The notes under the pieces: model-generated
Database searches by the model: none
Seen by the model: the letters and a program-made list of their open reading frames with translations, nothing else
Told to the model about the DNA's origin: nothing
Translations under genes and position numbers: made by a program
Part shown: positions 29,526-39,917 of the stretch, one piece after another
Numbering within the stretch: the stretch's first letter is position 1
Layout: every line of letters begins with the position of its first letter
NCBI GenBank assembly: GCA_937967455.1
Contig: CALCJK010000007.1
Coordinates: 62,001 to 126,000 of the forward strand
Direction: 5' to 3'
DNA: 64,000 nucleotides
Origin: an uncultured bacterium
GTDB taxonomy: Bacteria; Bacteroidota; Ignavibacteria; UBA10030; BY39

Positions 29526-32500
29526 CTATTTCAACATTACTATCTTCTTTACACTTGTAAATGAACCACTATTCATACGAACAAAGTAAATTCCACTTGG
29601 TACCAAATTATTTGACTCATTAGTACCGTTCCATTCGATTGTATGATATCCTGCTGATTTAACTTCGCTTAGTAGTGTTTTTACTTTTCGGCCAAGAATA
29701 TCATAAACAACAACATCAACTTGCGCAGCTTTTGGTACAGCAATCTCAAATTTTGTTGTTGGATTAAACGGATTCGGATAGTTCTGACTTAAAGAAAATT
29801 CTAATGGTAATGCTTCACCATTTTCAATCTTAAGTTGTAGCATTGTTAGATCAGAATTACTAATCTTTATACTGCCTTCACCTTTAAGAGGTGTAATATC
29901 CTTTTCATTAGAAGGATCTACAAGAGCAAAGTTTTTCCCATAAGCATTTGTAACATTCCATTCTATAGTAATTGGATATTCGACACTTTGTAGAATAATA
30001 TTTCGTTCCAGTGTTCCTTCAATATTTTTTGGATAAGTTTCAAGTATCCTATGAGAAGCAAATCTTACATCAAATAAAGTTGAAGGTGGAAGTGGTGGCA
30101 TTTCATAATAACTCAGGTCAATATTTCCATCTGCATCAAGTCCGAAATAAAGTATCTGACTATTACCATTCTTATCTGTAATTTTGATTGTATTAAAATT
30201 CTCAACATTTGCTAAATAACGAGCTTGCTCTTTTAAGAATAGTGATCCGCTCGTCAGGGTTAATGTTCCTGCTTGATTAACTTTGACCCAATATGCTTTA
30301 GTTGGCTGAATAGTGTTAGTTATAACATAACCATTATTATAGGCATAGAACGAACTAGCTATATTTCCAGGAGGATCGGCTGTAACAGACGATGTAGAAA
30401 TTTGCTGTGTAATTGATCCAATAAGATTCCAACCCGGTGTTACATCAATGATTAATTGATTCAATCTATTACCGAACATCCTTTGTGCAGTAGTTGCAGG
30501 GAATTTTAACCAATATCCAATACCTGGAAGGAGTGAATCTCTCTGTACATAACCATTTGAAAAGGCAAATGCATTTGAAATTGCTGTAGGATACAATGTT
30601 GTTTTTGAAGAATCTCCTGGTATAAATGGTATGGACACAAGATTCCAGCCCTGATTAAATGTATACACATTACCGGGATTAATATCAGGATCTTTTCTTG
30701 GTGTAATTTTATATTTTGCATTTCCGACAAACACAATACCTGTTAATGGCACGATACGATCCCCAACATAGAGAATTTCTTTATTTAACAATGTATCAGC
30801 CGGGAAATTAGAGTATTTTGTTTTCCCTTCTCTACGAATCAGTACATTACCGGAACCATCATTTACTAAAAATTCCCAGGGACTTGCGAATGTGGGTGAT
30901 ACATTTGTTACATTCACTGAATCGAATCTTACAAGCATACCTTCCCATTTTTCTGCGGATGGTGTGCCATCTGGAACACCTGTTTGAAATGTAGAGGTTG
31001 GTAAACTCACTGGTTCTGGAATAGGGCGATTAGTTGCAAGGATTTCTATTGGATCTCTAACATTATCAATTCTTGTTGTTGTTGCTCCACCAAAGCTAAT
31101 ATATTCATAAACTCTACCAGTTACCCGCACACTATCACCGCGTTTTGCAACAGCCAGAGTTGATTCTGGACCAACAACCCAGATACCACTCCATGGAGCA
31201 TTTCCACTTTGTATATACCAGCATGTTGTACCTTCACCTTCGCCCGGACCACCTACTCCACTAATTGTTAGATCACTTGTGTCAGCGGTAATAACACCAC
31301 TAACAGTAATACTATCAGCGCCATAATATGGAGAAATACCGTTTGCATATGGAGTATATTGGATATCCTGAATTGTCAATGGGGGATTTTTAACTGTAAA
31401 GAAGAAAAATCCCTTCGATGTATCTGAATACAACATTGGATGTGCATTTGCATAAATTGAAACATAATTTTGACCAGTTAATTCTTCGTGTGAAAATGCT
31501 TTAAAGAAATATTTTATATTAGTTCCAGCTGATTTTGGAGTAATAGTATAAGTTGCAATGGCAGTATCAGCCATTGATGGTTTCGACATTTTAAATGACT
31601 TAAATGCGGCATTGTTAGTACTGGTATAAATCAAAACACTATCAATTGGATATCCATTTTGTAATCTAATAGCTGTTACTTCAATCTTAATTGTATCCGA
31701 AGGAGTAACGAAAACTGGATATCTCCTATGAGATTGTAATCTTGGTAAATCTACTCCATAAACGATATCCCCAGGCCAAACTGGTGCTATGCGATATCCC
31801 CTTGGATTTTCAGTTCCTGCCACAGATTGCATTATGCCTCTAATTGTATCAATTCTGGAACCAACTGGTGGAACCGAAAACTGATAAGTTGTATCTTGCC
31901 TGCCAGGTACCGTTGTAAAGTATCTTGAAGCATCGTAAGTACCTATCACATCGCCATTATCATTGACCATATCAAATGTCCCACGTTCAGGATTGATAAT
32001 TGATCTAACAGTCCAATTATATAATTCAACATAATGCCATTCCCATTGTTCACCCGTTGAATATTTTATTTTACCACCAGGATAGGTCCCATGATAAAAT
32101 GGATTTGGTTCATCGGATGGAAATTTTTTCCTTTCCGGTAAAGGATAGCCCGATGCAATTATTTCAAAGTTATTAGGACTAATACTTGTTGGTAATGGTG
32201 CAAATTGAGTTGTTGTGTTCATAACGCTGCCTTGACCAGGATATAAAGGAAAATCCCAATTAAATCCATCAACTCTAACCACGTCACCTACTTCCAAATT
32301 AAACATAGCTTGATAATATTGTGAATCTGCAGCAGTGAAAGGATCACTTCCACTTCCTATTGGAGCTCTCAATACAACACAATGCCATGGTCCATTAAAT
32401 TCCTCCGGATCACTATAATATCCTGTATCTGCAAGTACAAGTGTATAGCCAAAAGCAGTGTAGTTAAAAACTTTTACAGGCACAACAACCACACCAACTA

Positions 32501-32816
32501 TGGTATAAATTGAGTCGCTATTGGTCTGGGCTGTATTACCATTCTTTGGATAGATAAAATTACCAGCTTGCAAATAATACTTACTCGGGTCTGTTAATTG
32601 AATACTATCGGCTTTTGCTAAGGAATCAGGATGATTATACTGTAATTCCTTAATAGTTTTAAACGGAAAATTTGTAGGACCAGGATTTTTATTAATCACC
32701 CTGTGTTTCTTGAAAATATCTTGTGCTTGAGAATTATTATTGAAACTTCCAAAAATTAGAAAAAAGATAAAACTCAATAGTACAATTTTTGTACTCGTGA
32801 TAACCATTTTTCTCAT
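29526..32816 (-). CDS. Large T9SS-secreted protein with OB-like and paired WNLVS/GWNLIGS modules
   Basis: The protein has 1096 residues. A signal peptide (about 1-31) is followed by beta-rich regions resembling the OB-like domains of secreted nucleases (segments with VGDVVRVDGF, GTYDASRYF and GDSVRVTGRV). I see no catalytic motif. A two-part module (about 720-870) starts NQGWNLVSIPF and ends in a GWNLIGSI half; the same pair occurs in the protein at 43974. A copy of the FG-ELPP-FDVRF module follows (about 885-985). The last about 85 residues are a type A T9SS sorting domain (NYPNPFNPTTKFE, GIYFVRM, KKIVMLK). The protein should be exported across the outer membrane and anchored or released. 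The start has an AAGGAG site. Confidence 0.85.
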   Translation of the reverse strand: MRKMVITSTKIVLLSFIFFLIFGSFNNNSQAQDIFKKHRVINKNPGPTNFPFKTIKELQYNHPDSLAKADSIQLTDPSKYYLQAGNFIYPKNGNTAQTNSDSIYTIVGVVVVPVKVFNYTAFGYTLVLADTGYYSDPEEFNGPWHCVVLRAPIGSGSDPFTAADSQYYQAMFNLEVGDVVRVDGFNWDFPLYPGQGSVMNTTTQFAPLPTSISPNNFEIIASGYPLPERKKFPSDEPNPFYHGTYPGGKIKYSTGEQWEWHYVELYNWTVRSIINPERGTFDMVNDNGDVIGTYDASRYFTTVPGRQDTTYQFSVPPVGSRIDTIRGIMQSVAGTENPRGYRIAPVWPGDIVYGVDLPRLQSHRRYPVFVTPSDTIKIEVTAIRLQNGYPIDSVLIYTSTNNAAFKSFKMSKPSMADTAIATYTITPKSAGTNIKYFFKAFSHEELTGQNYVSIYANAHPMLYSDTSKGFFFFTVKNPPLTIQDIQYTPYANGISPYYGADSITVSGVITADTSDLTISGVGGPGEGEGTTCWYIQSGNAPWSGIWVVGPESTLAVAKRGDSVRVTGRVYEYISFGGATTTRIDNVRDPIEILATNRPIPEPVSLPTSTFQTGVPDGTPSAEKWEGMLVRFDSVNVTNVSPTFASPWEFLVNDGSGNVLIRREGKTKYSNFPADTLLNKEILYVGDRIVPLTGIVFVGNAKYKITPRKDPDINPGNVYTFNQGWNLVSIPFIPGDSSKTTLYPTAISNAFAFSNGYVQRDSLLPGIGYWLKFPATTAQRMFGNRLNQLIIDVTPGWNLIGSITQQISTSSVTADPPGNIASSFYAYNNGYVITNTIQPTKAYWVKVNQAGTLTLTSGSLFLKEQARYLANVENFNTIKITDKNGNSQILYFGLDADGNIDLSYYEMPPLPPSTLFDVRFASHRILETYPKNIEGTLERNIILQSVEYPITIEWNVTNAYGKNFALVDPSNEKDITPLKGEGSIKISNSDLTMLQLKIENGEALPLEFSLSQNYPNPFNPTTKFEIAVPKAAQVDVVVYDILGRKVKTLLSEVKSAGYHTIEWNGTNESNNLVPSGIYFVRMNSGSFTSVKKIVMLK

Positions 32817-32892
32817 AACATACTCCTTTTTAAATTAATTTTGAAGTGGTTTGTTTATCTAATATACAAAATATTGAATGGAAAAAAAAGTA

Positions 32893-35016
32893 TTACTTAA
32901 TTAAAAACATTGCGTTTGTTCGCTTATAATTTGGCGTTATTAGATAGTAAAAATAAACTCCAGAGGATTTGTTAAAAGATGAGAATTCAACTTCATAATA
33001 ACCTTCATCATATTCATTGTCGGTGAGCGTTTCAATGTAGCGTCCAAGCACATCAAAAACTTTAATTTGTACACGAGTTGGTTCGAACAACTCAAATCCA
33101 ATGTAAGTGATTTCATTAAAAGGATTTGGATAGTTTTGGTAGAGTATAGGTTTTGGAATTTCAACAGGAGGAGAAGGTGGCAGAGGTTCATCGCCTCCAA
33201 GATTATAAGTCTTGAGTATCGTTCCAAACGCTCCAAATACAAGACCATTTTCAATATTCAACAATTCAACATCATAGATATTGTTGTTTGTATATGTTTT
33301 GGAAATAAACCATCTTCTTCCGCCGTTAGTAGTTTTTATAAGATAACCGTCACTACCAGCAATTAAGCCAGTTGAATCATCAATAAATTTAACTGAGTAA
33401 TAGTTTGCTTTTTTGGGTGGGCTTGGTTGAAGAGCCTGAATAGCGAGAGAATCAATTTTTAAACAATCCCCACCACAATCTGTTTTAAGTATTGTTTTAT
33501 TCGAACCTACAAACCAACCTATATCCTCATTCAAGAAGAAAACATCAAATAATTCATTTTTAAATAATGTTTCAATTTTTTGCCAACTTGTTCCACCATC
33601 AATGGTTTTATATATCAAACCAAATTTTCCTACAATCCATCCAATATTGTCGTTAATAAAAAAAATTGCATTAAGATCTGTTGTATCTTGAAAAGGTTGA
33701 ACTGCCCAGCTAAAACCATCGTCAAGTGATTTAAGAATTGTTCCTTTTGTTCCAACTGCCCAAAAAGTCTGCCCCAGTGAAAATACAGATTTTAGGTCAC
33801 GAGTTGTTGTGCCATGATTTACCGTGATCCAGCTATTTCCATTGTCATTCGATTTTATAATTGTGCCTTTTTCACCCACTACACAGATTGTGTTAGGTTG
33901 AGAGAGTTTATTTATAGCAATGGAGTATAGAAAATTTTTAACTCCGCTATTGATATCTGACCAGAATTCACCACCGTCGTATGTTTTCAGAACGGTACCA
34001 TTCTCACCCACACAGAAGCCCAATGAACCATTAACAAAAGCAGCATCATAGATACTTCTTCTTGTACCATAACCAATCATTTCCCAATTAGATCCAGCAT
34101 CTTCTGTTTTATATAGATTGATAAATTCACCAACGATCCAACCGTAAATCTTTGAGTAGAACGAAATTGATCGAAGTGTTCCTTTATATTCAATTGTATC
34201 TGCAGACCAGGTAAATCCAGAATTAGAAGTTTTAAGCAATAGACCATTTAATGTTACAGCAAATCCAGCATTAACTGAATTAAAAAAAACATCAGAAACC
34301 AAATAATTGCGAATTTGACTAAACCAGTTTTTACCACCATTCGTAGTTTTAAGAAGTACTAGATTTCCACCTATCCAACCGGTTGTATCATTAATAAAAA
34401 AAACCGTTTTTAAATTTTCTCGGGTACCGGCGAACAAAGTATCCCACTTTACACCAGAATTTGTAGTTTTAAATATTGTCCCATAATCTCCTACAATAAA
34501 ACCTAAATTCTGAGATAGAAAATGAATTTTGTTTAAATTATAAATCGCCAAATTTGGTGATCTGCTCCAGGAATTGCCACCATCAGTGGTTTTTAGTATC
34601 ACACCATTATTGCCAGTAGCATATCCATAATTTTCATTAATTAAAAATACATCATTTAACCTATCAGCTACACCACTTTTGACAAATTTTGCAGTCTCTG
34701 AACCAAGAACTTTTTTTACAATAACACCAGAATCTCCAACAGCTATAATATTGTTTCCTTTAACATATACTGCTCGTAAGGTAGATTTTGATCTATCAAT
34801 TTCAGAAGTTATAATCCAGCTCTCACCACCATCTATAGTTTCAATAATTGAACAATTAGCACCTACAGCAACTGCATTTTGATTTGAGACCGCAAAAACA
34901 TCGTAAATTGCATTCCCTTGTGGAATAGGATTTTTCCATTCCCAATTTACTTGAGAATAACCATTTAAATTTACAATAAGAAAAGTTATTATATGAATAA
35001 CACTTTTAAATTTCAT
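32893..35016 (-). CDS. T9SS-secreted Ycf48-like repeat protein
   Basis: This 707-residue protein has a signal peptide (about 1-21, ending GYSQ) followed by about 13 beta-propeller-type repeats of roughly 40-45 residues, each with a GWIVGxxG-type turn and a KTTDGGxSW motif. This is the BNR/Ycf48-like pattern. A Cys pair (DCGGDC, near residue 510) is unusual among the repeats. It ends in a type A sorting domain (NYPNPFNEITYIG, GVYFYYLI). The gene starts 8 bases after its paralogue at 35025 ends. The role is unknown; such propellers commonly bind proteins or glycans on the cell surface. Confidence 0.85.
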   Translation of the reverse strand: MKFKSVIHIITFLIVNLNGYSQVNWEWKNPIPQGNAIYDVFAVSNQNAVAVGANCSIIETIDGGESWIITSEIDRSKSTLRAVYVKGNNIIAVGDSGVIVKKVLGSETAKFVKSGVADRLNDVFLINENYGYATGNNGVILKTTDGGNSWSRSPNLAIYNLNKIHFLSQNLGFIVGDYGTIFKTTNSGVKWDTLFAGTRENLKTVFFINDTTGWIGGNLVLLKTTNGGKNWFSQIRNYLVSDVFFNSVNAGFAVTLNGLLLKTSNSGFTWSADTIEYKGTLRSISFYSKIYGWIVGEFINLYKTEDAGSNWEMIGYGTRRSIYDAAFVNGSLGFCVGENGTVLKTYDGGEFWSDINSGVKNFLYSIAINKLSQPNTICVVGEKGTIIKSNDNGNSWITVNHGTTTRDLKSVFSLGQTFWAVGTKGTILKSLDDGFSWAVQPFQDTTDLNAIFFINDNIGWIVGKFGLIYKTIDGGTSWQKIETLFKNELFDVFFLNEDIGWFVGSNKTILKTDCGGDCLKIDSLAIQALQPSPPKKANYYSVKFIDDSTGLIAGSDGYLIKTTNGGRRWFISKTYTNNNIYDVELLNIENGLVFGAFGTILKTYNLGGDEPLPPSPPVEIPKPILYQNYPNPFNEITYIGFELFEPTRVQIKVFDVLGRYIETLTDNEYDEGYYEVEFSSFNKSSGVYFYYLITPNYKRTNAMFLIK

Positions 35017-35024
35017 TCTATAAC

Positions 35025-37259
35025 TTACTTTAATAACAGCATTTTTCTAACAATCTTAAATTTGCCCAGATCATCAGTAATTCTACAGAAATACACTCCT
35101 GATGGCAAATTTGTTCCATCGAAATATACAGCGTTTCGACCCTGGAAAAAGAGTTCTTCCTTAGCCAACACAGCAACTTCCTGACCGATTGTGTTGTAAA
35201 CCTTGATTGTTACAATACTTTTTTCAGGCAAATCGAATTCTATGGTTGTAACTGGATTAAATGGATTAGGATAATTATTTGAAAAAATCTCATTTTCAAT
35301 AATCGGTTTATTCTTGCTCAATACCAAGCCACTGCCATATCTTAAAGTTACACCTTGCAGGCCGACTGCCCATACATTTGATGTATCAATTGCATATATA
35401 CCATTTAAATTTGTTCTTACTGGCGAGGGAAGATTTAACCAATTTAAGCCACCATTAGTTGTGGAAAGGAAAATACCATTTGCACCTACTATCCAACCTG
35501 TTAATGAATCAACAAACGCTACAGATTTTAATTCTTTCTTTACACCTGAATACTGCCCAAACCAGGTGTTACCACCATTTGTAGTTTTTAAAATAGTGCC
35601 ACTATTCCCGACAATCCAACCATATTTATCATCTACAAATTGTATTGAATTTAACTTAGAGTAGGTTCCAGAATATTTAATATTCCATGTATTGCCAGCA
35701 TCTGTAGTTCTAAGTATTGCACCTCGAGCACCAATTACACATCCAGTAGTATTATTAACAAATCCAATATCATACAGATTGTTTCTGAAGTTTGTTTTAA
35801 TTCTATACCAAAAATTACCGCCGTTTGTTGTTTTAAGCACAATACCACTTGATCCAACTGCAAATCCAAGATCAGGATTTACAAAATAAACTTTCTTTAA
35901 CAGACTTGTTGTACCATAATATGTATTAATCCAGGACGTCCCTCCGTCAGTTGATTTTTTAACAAGTCCGCGTTTGCCTACAACTACTATATTCATAGAA
36001 TCTATCATAAACAAGGAATTCACCTTTTGACCGATAAGAGCATATTGTAAAATCCAGTTTAATCCACCATCAGTGGTTTTATATGCTATTCCATCTTTAC
36101 CAAGTGCCCAACCATTTCTTTGATCGGAAAAATGTACAGAATAGAGGTTATCATAGTGACCTTTAGAAATTTTTATCCAGGTATCTCCACCATCTGTGGT
36201 TTTAAGAACCAAACCCTTAGCTCCACCAGCCCAGCCGTTAACTGAGTCGATAAAATAAATAGCGTCAAGCCATTCGGTTGTACCTGAATTCTGCTGGTAC
36301 CAGCTCAATCCTTTATCTAATGTTCTAATAATAGTTCCGCTCGAACCGCATGCCCAACCTCTTGCAGAGTCAATAAAATGTACATCTTCTAACCAGGAAA
36401 GTGTAGGTGAGAATGCTGAGCTCCAGGAACTACCACCGTTTGTTGTAATTCTTATAGTACCACCCTTACCTACTGCAACAGCACGATAAGGTGTAAGTAC
36501 CTTAACATCCATCAAAGTTTGTGAGGTACCAGAGTTCTGTTGTGTCCAGAGTGTTCCACCATTTGTGGTAGCGAATATTTTACCCGAATCCCCAACTGCA
36601 AAACCAAGATTTGAATTTATAAAATCAATACCGAATAATCTCACTGGTGAAAGCACAAATTGAGTTGACCAGCTGTTTCCACCATCACTTGTCCTATAAA
36701 CCATACCAGCATATCCAGCAGCCCAACCATTATTTTCGTCTAAAAATTTTAATCTAAAGAGTGGAATACCACTTCTAACAATTAGTTTATTCCAGTTGTT
36801 TCCGCCATCTGTTGTTTTAAGGAGTATTCCTCCTAATCCAGTAGCAAATCCTGTATTGTCATTCACAAATGTTATATCGTATAATGTAGAATTAGTTAGC
36901 CCGATACCAAATTTTAAATCCCATAGTTGTCCATTATCTGAGGATCTAAGAATAGAAGACATTGGTGTCGAGAGGAAAACATTTCCATTTGGTGTTGCAC
37001 ATAATCCATATATTGTATTATTTGTCGGGAACGGATTTTGGAATGCCCAGAATTTTTCTGATGAATCATAAAATATAATTAGTTCTTCAAATTCTGTTAG
37101 ATTCGCTGGATGGTTGTCGAAAATCGACGAATCTATATTTTCATATATTTCATCGTCATCATCGACTTCTAAGCTATCAATACCCTGTGCAAAAAGTTGA
37201 TTAACGATTAAGGTAAATAATACTATAAAAGATATATATTTAAATATTAATGTTTTCAT
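35025..37259 (-). CDS. T9SS-secreted Ycf48-like repeat protein (paralogue)
   Basis: The protein has 744 residues. A signal peptide (about 1-25) and an acidic linker (about 28-50, DDDDEIYENID) precede about 13 Ycf48-like repeats with GWAAGxxG turns and KTTDGGxxW motifs. A type A sorting domain closes it (NYPNPFNPVTTIEF, GVYFCRI, RKMLLLK). It is clearly paralogous to the next gene and probably arose by tandem duplication. It begins 15 bases after the usher-like gene, so it belongs to the same transcript as the chaperone-usher genes. It could be a surface partner of the pilus or an independent cargo (inference). Confidence 0.85.
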   Translation of the reverse strand: MKTLIFKYISFIVLFTLIVNQLFAQGIDSLEVDDDDEIYENIDSSIFDNHPANLTEFEELIIFYDSSEKFWAFQNPFPTNNTIYGLCATPNGNVFLSTPMSSILRSSDNGQLWDLKFGIGLTNSTLYDITFVNDNTGFATGLGGILLKTTDGGNNWNKLIVRSGIPLFRLKFLDENNGWAAGYAGMVYRTSDGGNSWSTQFVLSPVRLFGIDFINSNLGFAVGDSGKIFATTNGGTLWTQQNSGTSQTLMDVKVLTPYRAVAVGKGGTIRITTNGGSSWSSAFSPTLSWLEDVHFIDSARGWACGSSGTIIRTLDKGLSWYQQNSGTTEWLDAIYFIDSVNGWAGGAKGLVLKTTDGGDTWIKISKGHYDNLYSVHFSDQRNGWALGKDGIAYKTTDGGLNWILQYALIGQKVNSLFMIDSMNIVVVGKRGLVKKSTDGGTSWINTYYGTTSLLKKVYFVNPDLGFAVGSSGIVLKTTNGGNFWYRIKTNFRNNLYDIGFVNNTTGCVIGARGAILRTTDAGNTWNIKYSGTYSKLNSIQFVDDKYGWIVGNSGTILKTTNGGNTWFGQYSGVKKELKSVAFVDSLTGWIVGANGIFLSTTNGGLNWLNLPSPVRTNLNGIYAIDTSNVWAVGLQGVTLRYGSGLVLSKNKPIIENEIFSNNYPNPFNPVTTIEFDLPEKSIVTIKVYNTIGQEVAVLAKEELFFQGRNAVYFDGTNLPSGVYFCRITDDLGKFKIVRKMLLLK

Positions 37260-37274
37260 AACTCACTCCATAAA

Positions 37275-39917
37275 TTATTTTGGTTTTAATATAAAGCTTG
37301 TAGATACAAAACCTTCTTCCGGCTTTCCAGTTATTTCAAGTTCCTGTCTATCAGGTTCTGATATCAAATCAAATGCTCGGAGCGATTCTTCATCCACAAA
37401 TACTTGATAAATACCAGGTGGTACAGTTGGAAACTCAAACTCTCCTTGCGAATTAGTCACGGTAATTTTTCTAATTTTACCTGCTTTAGATAACTTTATA
37501 GTAACACCACCTACAGGATTTCCAGATTCATCAACCACAACTCCATTGATTATACCACCAGTAACAATTGGTATATCAATTCTTTTTAATTTATTAGGTT
37601 CAGATTTTATAGTTATACCTTCGTATAATGGAACTAAAAGAGGATCATCTAAATCAATAGTTCTAACTTTTAAAATATAATCACGGTATAATTCACCTGA
37701 TATTAGATAATTATAATCACTATATTTTCTAGAATATGGAACTCCAAATCCGGCCTTCAGCTGACCAGAAATACGAATATCTTTGAGATATTGTTCACCT
37801 TTATCTTTAATTCCATTTCTATTTAGATCAATAAATGCGGAATTTAAGAAATAACCTCTTTTCCTTTGTGTAATTCTGTTAAAAAGTAAATCGAATGTCT
37901 GTGTTGAACCAATCACTTCACCGCGGATACTTGCAGAATAAGTATTACCGAAATTTCCTTTAATCATTGAAAGCGCAGCGCTAAAATAACTGGGATTGAA
38001 AGTTAAATTGAGAAACGCAAAAATATCATTAGTAATGAAATTTTTTTCTGTAACGAGATTCAAGGCAAGTGATGAAATAAATGAAATAGTTATTCCAATC
38101 TGTACCGTTTTTAATCGGTTAACAACATGATCAAACCTGGCGCCAGCAAATATATTTGAAAAGACAGTTGGATTTGTAGATACATTCAACAAACTTTCGA
38201 TATATTTTGTTTTAAATGTTTTATCTATATCTCTATATTCTTCTTCATCTGTATCTTCATTATAGAATAGTTCTCTTATTAAATACGTTGTACTGGATAA
38301 ATATCTTGAAAATGAATAGTTAACTGATAGGCCTTTAAAAATACTTCCGAATCCAAATCTTAAGAATTGTTCATCACCTTTTTCCAGAAGGTTTTGGTCA
38401 AAGTTAGCATTCAAATAATTTGCAGTAATAGTTGTTGTAAATGGATAATGTATACTTGCACCATACGAATTTGTAATATTTCTTGGATTCAATATTTTAT
38501 TTTTGTTGTGTATAGAATACCTTACATTAAATATTTTCTGATCGTGTGTTTGCCAGTTTAAATTTGCTCTTCCCAGCACAAAAGGTGAGAATTCAGCATT
38601 GGCATACAAGTTATTATATAGCCGAACCGTTGTATAAGTATAGGGGAATATTTTATCTTTTAGATTTTCTCTGTTAAGATATTCAACACCTGCTCCTAAA
38701 GTGATGTGTTGTGTTGCACCATATCTTAAATCTCCAGATGAATAGACAGGATAATTTTTTATTCGAAGAACGCCACCTGATAATCTATAATCTAATTCGC
38801 CCGGAGGAATCATTGTATATGGAATAATCATATAGCTAGTTTTTAATTGTTCTTGGCCGTACCAGTCATAAAATCTTTCGGTAATTTCATTGTATCCGAA
38901 ATATAGTGTCATAGGTGTTTCGATAGCGGTATCTCTTTCAGTAAAAGTATAAACAGGCGGAATTCCTCTTCCAGTCAGATAATATTCACTTAAAGCATTA
39001 ACATTAGATTTTACAACATAAGAACTGAAAACACTTCTCCTCTCAGGAGGTATATTTGTAATATCGATACCAAATAAATTTCCTCCAACAAAAGATCTTT
39101 TATATATATCACCAAATGTAATTTGTTGTAAATATCGATTATCGAAGAAAGGATATTTTATCGAGCCTTGAACATCTCTTTCTTTAATTTTTTTATTTAA
39201 TGCACCACGAATTGAACCTTCAAAATCACCCCATAAAAATTGCCCACCAAGTAAAAGGTTATATCGTGTATAGATATCTTTATTTTGAAGTTTATATGAA
39301 TTTATATTGTAATTTAATTTACCCAGGTTTAATGGTAGCGGTTTTCGACCGATATATAAATCGGAAACAATAATTTCTCTCTCGACCTGTCTGCGATAGT
39401 TCCTTTGGCGCTGTCTTTGCTGAATGAATGGAAATGGAGATTTACTTTTCAGCACCACCTCCAACCTGTTTTCATCAAACTTTATATTCCACTTAAACAG
39501 GTCCCTAAATATTCGCTCATGAATAAAAACTTTTTCTTTAATTCTGTAATAATCGACACTTCTGAAATTGATAAAATTATTTTTATACCTTGCTTGATTG
39601 GTTTCAAAATTAATATCAAAAGTTGAATCCTTTGAAACTATAAACCCCTGTAAATAATTTTTATCAAAATTCAACTCGTATTTTAATCTTAGAAAATCAA
39701 AGATGTCGGTAATTGGTAAATAGACATCTTTATCCCTCTTTAGTATTGTTATCTCAATTCGTCCAATTCTTGTTTCAAAAAAATCAACAATAAGTGTATC
39801 AATATTTTTAGTTGATACTTGTGAATACGCACTATCAATCTTTATAAAAAAGAATATTGCACAAATAAGAGATAACCCTGATAATATTTTTTGATACCCC
39901 TTCCCATTGAATATCAT
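37275..39917 (-). CDS. Outer-membrane usher-like protein
   Basis: The protein has 880 residues. A signal peptide (about 1-33) is followed by an N-terminal periplasmic domain (about 40-155) that includes a copper-amine-oxidase-N-like half (LPITDIFDFLRLKYELNF). A long run of amphipathic strands with alternating aromatic residues (about 190-680) fits a large outer-membrane beta-barrel. A turn with DLNRNGIKDKGE comes next, and a carboxypeptidase-regulatory-like beta sandwich ends the protein (about 790-860, GVVVDESGNPVGGVTI). This is the layout of divergent ushers. No TonB box or plug domain is visible. It overlaps the chaperone gene by one base (TAATG), strong support for co-function. Confidence 0.75.
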   Translation of the reverse strand: MIFNGKGYQKILSGLSLICAIFFFIKIDSAYSQVSTKNIDTLIVDFFETRIGRIEITILKRDKDVYLPITDIFDFLRLKYELNFDKNYLQGFIVSKDSTFDINFETNQARYKNNFINFRSVDYYRIKEKVFIHERIFRDLFKWNIKFDENRLEVVLKSKSPFPFIQQRQRQRNYRRQVEREIIVSDLYIGRKPLPLNLGKLNYNINSYKLQNKDIYTRYNLLLGGQFLWGDFEGSIRGALNKKIKERDVQGSIKYPFFDNRYLQQITFGDIYKRSFVGGNLFGIDITNIPPERRSVFSSYVVKSNVNALSEYYLTGRGIPPVYTFTERDTAIETPMTLYFGYNEITERFYDWYGQEQLKTSYMIIPYTMIPPGELDYRLSGGVLRIKNYPVYSSGDLRYGATQHITLGAGVEYLNRENLKDKIFPYTYTTVRLYNNLYANAEFSPFVLGRANLNWQTHDQKIFNVRYSIHNKNKILNPRNITNSYGASIHYPFTTTITANYLNANFDQNLLEKGDEQFLRFGFGSIFKGLSVNYSFSRYLSSTTYLIRELFYNEDTDEEEYRDIDKTFKTKYIESLLNVSTNPTVFSNIFAGARFDHVVNRLKTVQIGITISFISSLALNLVTEKNFITNDIFAFLNLTFNPSYFSAALSMIKGNFGNTYSASIRGEVIGSTQTFDLLFNRITQRKRGYFLNSAFIDLNRNGIKDKGEQYLKDIRISGQLKAGFGVPYSRKYSDYNYLISGELYRDYILKVRTIDLDDPLLVPLYEGITIKSEPNKLKRIDIPIVTGGIINGVVVDESGNPVGGVTIKLSKAGKIRKITVTNSQGEFEFPTVPPGIYQVFVDEESLRAFDLISEPDRQELEITGKPEEGFVSTSFILKPK

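Noticed and set aside
32893-37259. Repeats in the Ycf48-like genes as a possible CRISPR or tandem DNA repeat.
   Set aside because: The periodicity is at protein level with diverged codons; there are no identical DNA repeats with regular spacers.
37275-39917. Reading the large barrel as a TonB-dependent receptor.
   Set aside because: No TonB box or plug domain is seen, and the one-base overlap with a PapD-like chaperone gene fits an usher better.
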